64,000 bases of DNA, taken from NCBI RefSeq assembly GCF_008327685.1, contig NZ_BDDE01000028.1, positions 62,001-126,000 of the forward strand, in the 5' to 3' direction. The notes beneath the pieces are model-generated. The model was not told the DNA's origin. It was given only the letters and a program-made list of their open reading frames with translations, and made no database searches. A program made the translations under genes and the position numbers. Position 1 is the first letter of the stretch. Each line of letters begins with the position of its first letter. Positions 24,994 to 30,271 of the stretch are shown piece by piece. This DNA is from Actinomadura sp. K4S16 (lineage in GTDB: Bacteria > Actinomycetota > Actinomycetes > Streptosporangiales > Streptosporangiaceae).

Positions 24994-25117
24994 CCTGCGG
25001 GGGCTCGGGGACTCCATCCCCCTTGCACCCTGGGCTCCCGCAGGTCTGCCGCGAGGGGCGCTCCTGGAGCCTGGAGGGCGGCCCCGGCACGCCGGGGACC
25101 ACGCGCGGGGGCCGCCC
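24994..25117. other. Structured intergenic segment, candidate RNA or transcription end
   Basis: The 24979-25298 gap holds no convincing gene. Bases 24994-25010 can pair with 25028-25044 over 17 positions (three G-U), and 25076-25085 with 25108-25117 over ten, the latter enclosing a further CCCCGGC/GCCGGGG hairpin. The first could terminate the long early run; the two together could be a small structured RNA. No homology is claimed. Confidence 0.45.
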
Positions 25118-25253
25118 GGCACATGGCGAGTGGCATCCGCATGATCGCACACGGTGGCCGGGACACGCCGCGTGGAAGACGCCGGGATGTCCTGGTAGCT
25201 ACCCTGGTCGGGCGAGGTGCGCATCTCTCCATTGGACTGGACCGGATGCGCGG

Positions 25254-25286
25254 AGGCCCCCGCCACCTGGGGGGTGGCGGGGGCCT
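25254..25286. terminator. Terminator hairpin upstream of the DUF397 gene's 3' end
   Basis: AGGCCCCCGCCACC pairs exactly with its complement across TGGGG (14-bp stem), ending just before the stop of the minus-strand DUF397 gene. Confidence 0.72.
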
Positions 25287-25298
25287 TCCTCTAGCGGA

Positions 25299-25511
25299 TC
25301 AGGCGGTGTGGAGCTCGCCGTTCTTGAGCTTGCCGGTGAAGGCTCGCCACGCGTCGGGGCTGAACGTCAGCGCCGGGCCCTCGGGGTCGACGCTGTCGCG
25401 GACGGCCACGACGGCGGGGATGTTGGTGGCCACCTCGACGCAGGTGTTGTTGGCGTCGCCGCTGTGCGAGCTCTTGCGGAAGCGGGCCTGGGACAGGTCG
25501 ATCTCGTTCAT
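25299..25511 (-). CDS. DUF397 protein of a WhiJ/AbaA-type locus
   Basis: 70 residues: IDLSQARFRKSSHSGDANNT, CVEVA, VAVRDSVDPEGPALTFSPDA, WRAFTGKLKNG is the DUF397 pattern. In actinomycetes these proteins are encoded next to an XRE-family regulator with a DUF5753 domain and often an ATPase, and modulate the regulator. The start overlaps the regulator's stop by four bases. Confidence 0.92.
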   Translation of the reverse strand: MNEIDLSQARFRKSSHSGDANNTCVEVATNIPAVVAVRDSVDPEGPALTFSPDAWRAFTGKLKNGELHTA

Positions 25512-26380
25512 GGACTGGACCTTTGCTGTTCGGCAGTGGCTTCGATGAGTGCCACTGACTCCTGCGGGTCGAGCGCCAACTCGCGAAGGCGCTCAAATGC
25601 GACATTACATCGCGTCACCAGATGAGGGGCTTCGAGATACACGACCCCGTGGAAGCCCTCCGTGTAGGCGACATCCGGGTCTGCTGGCTCGGCGTAGCGC
25701 AGCAGGATGAAGGCCCCGTCGAGGCCGATGTGCTCGCCCGACCCGGTCGGGAGGACCTGGATGGTGACGTTCGGGCGGTCGGCCTCTCGGGCGAGGCGGT
25801 GGAGCTGGTCTGCGAGGACGTCCGCGCCGCCGACCTTCCGGTGGAGCACGGACTCGTCGAGGATGACGTGGAGGTCCGGCGGGTTCTCGCGCCGGGTGAC
25901 GATGGTCTGCCTGGCCATGCGCGCCATGAGGCGGCGCTCGATCTCCTTCTCGCTGGTGCCGTCGAGGTTCCCGGTTTCGAGGAGGGCGCGGGCGTAGTCC
26001 TGTGTCTGGAGCAGGCCGGGGACGACCTGGGGCGCCCAGTCGCAGATCTCGGCGGCCTCGTCCTCCAGTGCGACGTACGGGCTGGAGAGGACGTCGGAGT
26101 AGTCGGTCCACCAGCCGCGCTGCTCCGCGCGCTCGGCGAGGTCGAGGATCGCTTCGCGTTCGGGCGTGACGACGCCGTAGAGGTCGAGCAGGAGGGCGAC
26201 GTCAGCCGGGCTGGCCTTGTTGCGGCCTGTCTCCAGGTGGCCCACCTTCTGCTGCGACCAGCCGAGCTGGGCCGCGGCGAGTTCCTGGCTGAGCTTGGCG
26301 CGGGTGCGGAAGTCGCGGAGCCAGCGGGCCAGTCGGCGTGCTCTCACGGACGGCACGTAGCTGGGTGTCTTGGGCGGCAT
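25508..26380 (-). CDS. XRE-family regulator with DUF5753 (WhiJ/Scr1-like)
   Basis: 290 residues. The helix-turn-helix lies at residues ~17-70 (LARWLRDFRTRAKLSQELAA, AQLGWSQQKVGHLETGRNKA), followed by the DUF5753 ligand/partner domain (WAPQVVPGLLQTQDYARALL, HVILDESVLHRKVGG, PDVAYTEGFHG). This is the WhiJ-type arrangement with a coupled DUF397 partner. In Streptomyces such loci repress developmental genes; in this prophage it may act as a lysogeny or host-state sensor. A large palindrome lies upstream of its start. Confidence 0.93.
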   Translation of the reverse strand: MPPKTPSYVPSVRARRLARWLRDFRTRAKLSQELAAAQLGWSQQKVGHLETGRNKASPADVALLLDLYGVVTPEREAILDLAERAEQRGWWTDYSDVLSSPYVALEDEAAEICDWAPQVVPGLLQTQDYARALLETGNLDGTSEKEIERRLMARMARQTIVTRRENPPDLHVILDESVLHRKVGGADVLADQLHRLAREADRPNVTIQVLPTGSGEHIGLDGAFILLRYAEPADPDVAYTEGFHGVVYLEAPHLVTRCNVAFERLRELALDPQESVALIEATAEQQRSSP

Positions 26381-26442
26381 CGGTTCAGTCTCACGAGGTT
26401 GGGTCGCGTGGCAGGTGTTTGGCCTAACCCGGCCACAATCTT

Positions 26443-26475
26443 CGTAGTTACTACTTGTCTCGCGTAGTAACTACG
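26443..26475. promoter_or_regulatory. Palindromic operator upstream of the XRE regulator
   Basis: CGTAGTTACTAC and its exact inverted copy GTAGTAACTACG are separated by nine bases. The element lies in the divergent region between the XRE regulator and the ATPase gene, a natural autoregulatory site. A smaller palindrome, TCACTGATAGTGA, follows at 26504-26516. Confidence 0.7.
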
Positions 26476-26911
26476 AGGAAGATAGTAGCACTACCGGCCT
26501 ACCTCACTGATAGTGATCAAATGCCAGCTTCCCCGCATGAGCACACGGTGACACAACAGCGCTACTCGCGGTGCGTGTATTGCGCGATTCGGAATGTGTC
26601 GCGTGAGTGTCGGCGGTCATGTCGCCGCATTCCGGCGGGTACGGGTTCCGAATCGGGTCCCGGCCTACCGGGTGCCGCCGTCGGCCGCCGCGAGGCTTCG
26701 CCGTGGTGCGGTCCGCTCGCCGGGCGGTGGGGGTGCCGATGGGCTGGAGGGGGTGCTGCCGCCTGCTAGTCGCCCAGCGCCTTTTAACCCGTTAAGTGGA
26801 TGGGGACCGACGCCAGCGTTGATGCCCTGTCGCCCGCCTCTGCCAAGGCGGACGACGACCCTGACCTGTCAGGGCCTGCGGCTGGCGGCCGGTCCCAGGA
26901 ACGGACCAGAC
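26476..26911. other. Non-coding divergent region between regulator and ATPase genes
   Basis: Together with the operator this forms a ~530-base gap. It holds a small palindrome (26504-26516) and TTAACCCGTTAA near 26786. Short open frames exist but show no coding character (Arg/Cys-rich, no ribosome sites). A promoter for the ATPase gene is expected here, but I cannot place it. Confidence 0.45.
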
Positions 26912-27418
26912 ATGCCCGTACAGACAGAAATCGTACCAGACCCCGACAACGGTGAGTCGATCATCACCGGGGTCTGGCCCGCCGAGGAGTCCTCGGTGAG
27001 GCTCGCCCGCGCATGGATGCGCGACTGGCTCGAAGCCCACCCCGGCTTCGATCTCGACGAGGTCAGCCTGCTCTTGTCGGAGGTCCTCACGAACTCCCTC
27101 CAGCACTCCCGCGCCGGCCACCGGCCGGACAGCCGGGTGCGCCTGAACGCCTCCTGCGGGTCGCGGCTCCGGTTCGAGGTGACGGACGAGGGCGGGGACA
27201 CACTACCCGCTCCCCGCTGCCCCGACCCCTCCGAGCTGGGTGGGCGCGGTCTGCTGATCGTGGACGCGCTCGCCGCCGCCTGGGGTTACAAGACCGACCC
27301 GGAGACCGGCGCCTGCACCGTCTGGGTCGAGATGGACCGCGAACCGGCGGACGGCCCGGACGCCGGGGCGCGCGCCGCCGAGGACGAGTCGGCCGCCTGG
27401 TGCCTCGGCCTCGCCTGA
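26912..27418 (+). CDS. Anti-sigma-like ATP-binding protein (HATPase_c, AbaA-type)
   Basis: 168 residues from the ATG at 26912; the frame is open further upstream but without coding look. Motifs: SLLLSEVLTNSLQHS (N box) and FEVTDEGGDTL with GGRGLLIVDALAAAWG (G boxes) of the RsbW/SpoIIAB-like ATPase fold. In actinomycetes this type accompanies DUF397 and WhiJ-like genes, completing an AbaA-type trio here. It may bind a sigma factor or regulate the XRE protein; substrate not evident. Confidence 0.88.
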   Translation: MPVQTEIVPDPDNGESIITGVWPAEESSVRLARAWMRDWLEAHPGFDLDEVSLLLSEVLTNSLQHSRAGHRPDSRVRLNASCGSRLRFEVTDEGGDTLPAPRCPDPSELGGRGLLIVDALAAAWGYKTDPETGACTVWVEMDREPADGPDAGARAAEDESAAWCLGLA

Positions 27419-27559
27419 ACGGCGGCCCCTGATCGGATCGCGGCCGGAGCCGGACGAGCCCCGGCCGCGATCGCCTCCGGTGCGCCCGTCCGGGCGCGCC
27501 TGCTCAACACGCCCTCTATGCCCGCGGCCTGGTCGCCGCGCGCCGATTGGAGTCCCCCC

Positions 27560-27757
27560 ATGACCAAGCCCGAGCCCTTGGAGATCGAGGAGCTGCTGAC
27601 CCCGGCCGAGGTCGCGAAGATGTTCCGCGTCGACCCGAAGACCGTGACCCGCTGGGCGTCTGCGGGGAAGCTGAGCGCGGTCTTCACGCTTGGCGGCCAC
27701 CGCCGCTACAGGAGGTCCGAGGTCGAGCGGTTCCTGACGGGCGGCCCGGTCCAATGA
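27560..27757 (+). CDS. BldC-like small MerR-family DNA-binding protein
   Basis: 65 residues. LLTPAEVAKMFRVDPKTVTR, WASAGKLSAVFTLGGHRRYR is nearly the Streptomyces BldC sequence as I recall it (winged helix, developmental repressor). In a prophage the same fold also serves as an excisionase/recombination directionality factor. Its location in the regulatory block, coupled by an ATGA overlap to the next gene, fits either role. Confidence 0.85.
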   Translation: MTKPEPLEIEELLTPAEVAKMFRVDPKTVTRWASAGKLSAVFTLGGHRRYRRSEVERFLTGGPVQ

Positions 27758-28437
27758 TCGACCCGTCCCGGCCCGCCCCCCTCCGCCTCGTCGACGCATC
27801 GGACGGCACCTGGCTGCTCCGTGTGGACGGCTCCGGCGGGCCGGGGCGGGCACCGTCCACCCCGGAGCTTGCCGGCGCGGTGTACGTGGACGAGCACGCG
27901 GGCGAGGTGCTGCCTTTCCCGGAGCTGTACGGGCGGCGGGGGCCGCTGCGCGCCGTGGTGCCCGTGGAGGCGTGCGACGTGGGGCGGCTGCGCGACCTGG
28001 TGCGGCAGGTGGGCGCGAAGTCGCTGGCGACGATCGCGGCCGCGCTCTACCAGGTGGAGAAGCTGTACGGGGCCCGGCCGCCGGAGCCCACGGCGAGCGG
28101 CGTGCGGAGGGATCTGCTGACCGCCGGGCGGCCCAGCTCGTGGGAGTCCGGTGTCCTGCTCGATCTGGTGTGGCGGGTGGGCCCGGCCGTGTCCCGGCAG
28201 CGGCTCGACCCCGAGCTGCTGGAGTGGGGCCGGGTGATCTTCGCCCGGTGGGTGCGGTGCCCGTCCGGCTACGTGGAGGTCGCGGGCACGCTCGCGGCCG
28301 TGCTCGGCCCGGTGGTCGGGGAGTCGGGCGAGTTCTCGGCGGTCGCGGACGGCGAGCTGGTTGGGGACGAGCGGCTGCGCGGATGGGCCTGCTCACGTGC
28401 GGGTGACGGGCTCGACGGGTGGCCGCGCAATGGTTGA
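27754..28437 (+). CDS. Phage protein of unknown function, 227 residues
   Basis: Start overlaps the BldC-like stop. A beta-rich N terminus (GTWLLRVDGSGG, GAVYVDEHAGEVLPFPELYG) is followed by helices (CDVGRLRDLVRQVGAKSLAT, AAALYQVEKLYG) and DLLTAGRPSSWESGVLLDLV. The coding end overlaps the -35 box of the next promoter. No family recognised; co-translation with a DNA-binding protein suggests a regulatory partner. Confidence 0.72.
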   Translation: MIDPSRPAPLRLVDASDGTWLLRVDGSGGPGRAPSTPELAGAVYVDEHAGEVLPFPELYGRRGPLRAVVPVEACDVGRLRDLVRQVGAKSLATIAAALYQVEKLYGARPPEPTASGVRRDLLTAGRPSSWESGVLLDLVWRVGPAVSRQRLDPELLEWGRVIFARWVRCPSGYVEVAGTLAAVLGPVVGESGEFSAVADGELVGDERLRGWACSRAGDGLDGWPRNG

Positions 28438-28462
28438 CTAGGTCCCTGAAATAGGCCAAAAT
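28434..28462 (+). promoter_or_regulatory. Phage-family promoter/operator, copy 8, ahead of the cas12m gene run
   Basis: TTGACT, 17-base spacer AGGTCCCTGAAATAGGC, CAAAAT. It lies at the end of the previous gene and about 55 bases ahead of the 28519 gene, and would drive the plus-strand run leading to cas12m. Confidence 0.78.
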
Positions 28463-28518
28463 TGTAGACAGTACAAGGGGCTTTGAGGAGCCTGCCACGA
28501 CGACGGAGAGGCACCGGC

Positions 28519-28998
28519 ATGACCGGACGCTACGCCCGCCCCCCGAGCCGCACGGCGAGGGTCACCGAGACCAGCGACTACGTCGCCATGCTCACGCGGA
28601 TGATCCAGGGCTACGGCCGCCGCATCGGCGAAGACCCCGCCGCGCTCGTCCACCTGCCCGAGTTGCAGAACGCGCTCAGGGACGCCGTGAACCACGGCAT
28701 GTACCTGGCGAACCAGCCCGGCAGCAACGGCCAGCCCGGCTACAGCCAAAGCGAGCAGGCCGCGATGCTGAGCGTGTCCCGCCAGGCCGCCGCCAAGCGG
28801 ATCAAGCTCGGCGAGGCGGTCCACGTGCGGCTGCAGGTCCTCGCGGGCGACGGTGCCGTGGTCCGCATCGCCGACATCCGCGCGCAGCGCGCCGCCGGGC
28901 TCGCCGCCGCCGGGGTCGAGGACCGCACCGGCTCCGTCCGCGAGCTGGCCGCCGGGAACCGCCCGGAGGCCACGTCCAGGCGGTCGGAGGCATCGTGA
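28519..28998 (+). CDS. Helix-turn-helix protein, 159 residues
   Basis: Residues ~65-100 (YSQSEQAAMLSVSRQAAAKR, IKLGE) fit a helix-turn-helix. The N-terminal segment (VTETSDYVAMLTRMIQGYGR) is helical. First gene of the run that ends with cas12m; the chosen ATG has GAGAGGC upstream. It overlaps the next gene by four bases. It may regulate the run or act in DNA binding; inference only. Confidence 0.74.
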   Translation: MTGRYARPPSRTARVTETSDYVAMLTRMIQGYGRRIGEDPAALVHLPELQNALRDAVNHGMYLANQPGSNGQPGYSQSEQAAMLSVSRQAAAKRIKLGEAVHVRLQVLAGDGAVVRIADIRAQRAAGLAAAGVEDRTGSVRELAAGNRPEATSRRSEAS

Positions 28999-29264
28999 AC
29001 CAGAACCCCACGGGCCTGTCGGACGCGACGCTCTGCGAGATCGCGAGGGTCGACGACAGGGTGCGGCTGCGCATGGCCGCCTGGATTGTGGCGCCGACGC
29101 CCCGCAACTCGCGCCGCCTCCAGCTCGCCGTCTGCCGGGCCGTCGTAGCGAGCAACGCCCGCTACCTGCGGGAGCGGGCCCGCCGGGTGCTCGCCGCGCG
29201 CCCGCCGTGGCCGCGCCGGGCGGCCAAGCCCCACCAGTCCACTCAGGAAGGGAAAGCATCATGA
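28995..29264 (+). CDS. Small basic protein, 89 residues
   Basis: GTG start overlapping the preceding stop; ends with an overlap to the next gene. Arg-rich helices (TPRNSRRLQLAVCRAVVASN, ARYLRERARRVLAAR) suggest a nucleic-acid-binding or structural protein. Not recognised. Confidence 0.65.
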   Translation: MNQNPTGLSDATLCEIARVDDRVRLRMAAWIVAPTPRNSRRLQLAVCRAVVASNARYLRERARRVLAARPPWPRRAAKPHQSTQEGKAS

Positions 29265-29539
29265 ACGTTGCGAACGTGCTCATCGGACTCGGACTCCTGG
29301 TGTCGTTCGCCGGGGTCGGTCTCTGCGCGAGCGGGGTCCTCAGAGGCCGCTTCCAGCGGCTCGTGGCCGGCCTGGAGGTGGGCGGCGTCGGAGAGGTCTT
29401 GGCCTGCGTCGGGTGGGCCCTGGGCGGCGACTCGGCGGGCGTGGTCGTCAGCGGCATCTTCGGGTTCGGGTCCATCGTGGGCGCGATGTGGCTCCGCTCG
29501 CGCAGCAGGCGGCGGAGCGAAGCGAAAGAGGCCCGCTGA
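29261..29539 (+). CDS. Small membrane protein with two hydrophobic segments
   Basis: 92 residues. MNVANVLIGLGLLVSFAGVG and VGEVLACVGWALGG/GVVVSGIFGFGSIVGAMW are membrane segments; the tail is basic (RSRSRRRSEAKEAR). It lies in the cas12m run with AGGAAGGGAAAGC as ribosome site. Could be a second holin-like protein or a superinfection factor; no evidence decides. Confidence 0.68.
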   Translation: MNVANVLIGLGLLVSFAGVGLCASGVLRGRFQRLVAGLEVGGVGEVLACVGWALGGDSAGVVVSGIFGFGSIVGAMWLRSRSRRRSEAKEAR

Positions 29540-29558
29540 CCATGCGCACGGTGATCGC

Positions 29559-30161
29559 ATGAGCGCCGCAACGCCGTTCCTGCCGCTGCCGGTGCCGGGT
29601 GTGCATCGGCTGCGGCGGGAGGGCTGGCGGTACCCGTCCCGGTGCGCGGCCGGGTACGGGCGCGGCCTGCTCCGGATCTGGCAGTGCGAGGTCGGCAGGA
29701 CGTACGGGAACCTCGTCCTGATCAGCGACGTCGACGAGGGCGCGACCCCGGCGAACAGCGGCGAGGACATCTGGGCGGCGCTCCGCAGCGCCTTCGTCGG
29801 GCCGCTGATCGTCCTGGAGCACGTGCCCCCCGAGCGGGACTGGCAGGGGAAGGGCTGCGTCGACCAGCTCGCCGTGGCGCACGGGCGGGCGCACTGGCGC
29901 CACATCTGGCCGACCCCGCAGTCGAACCCCGGGCACGAGGGGTTCGACACGTGGATGGCGGTCTACGGGCACGAGCTGCTCGCCACCGACACCGACCCGC
30001 GGATCCCGTTCCTCTTTGGCCCCCACTGCCTGCACGCCTTCTGCCCCTCGGCCGCGTGCGGCATCGAGGGGCGGGTCGCGCGGCCCTGCAGGTTCTCGCG
30101 CGTGGGCTGCCCCCACTGCGGTGCGCGCGACGACCCCGACCGCGCGGCCGGCCTCCGCTAG
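29559..30161 (+). CDS. Phage protein with C-terminal Cys clusters, directly upstream of cas12m
   Basis: 200 residues. An N-terminal domain (RREGWRYPSRCAAGYGRGLL, RIWQCEVGRTYGNLVLISDV) and a C-terminal pair of Cys clusters (CLHAFCPSAACG, CPHCG) that could bind zinc. A run of Trp/His residues (WQGKGCVDQLAVAHGRAHWR) lies between. The gene ends 110 bases ahead of cas12m. I do not recognise it; proximity makes it a possible accessory but no more. Confidence 0.7.
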   Translation: MSAATPFLPLPVPGVHRLRREGWRYPSRCAAGYGRGLLRIWQCEVGRTYGNLVLISDVDEGATPANSGEDIWAALRSAFVGPLIVLEHVPPERDWQGKGCVDQLAVAHGRAHWRHIWPTPQSNPGHEGFDTWMAVYGHELLATDTDPRIPFLFGPHCLHAFCPSAACGIEGRVARPCRFSRVGCPHCGARDDPDRAAGLR

Positions 30162-30204
30162 CCCCCGTCCTCTGTCCGTCCGGGACCTGCCCGCGCACGC
30201 GGGT

Positions 30205-30227
30205 AGGTCCCCGATAGAGGCCATACA
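30205..30227 (+). promoter_or_regulatory. Degenerate phage-family operator ahead of cas12m, copy 9
   Basis: AGGTCCCCGATAGAGGC followed by CATACA matches copy 8 closely over the spacer (AGGTCCC-GA-A-AGGCCA), and both are followed by a GTA-(ga)-CA sequence, but there is no -35 box. It sits 45 bases ahead of the cas12m start. Confidence 0.58.
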
Positions 30228-30271
30228 CGAGTACAGATCAACCCCCGTCCCACCCCCGATCGGAGGATCCG

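Noticed and set aside
26455..26769. A 104-codon plus-strand frame between the XRE and ATPase genes
   Set aside because: Starts inside the palindrome, is Arg/Cys-rich with no ribosome site and overlaps the expected promoter region.
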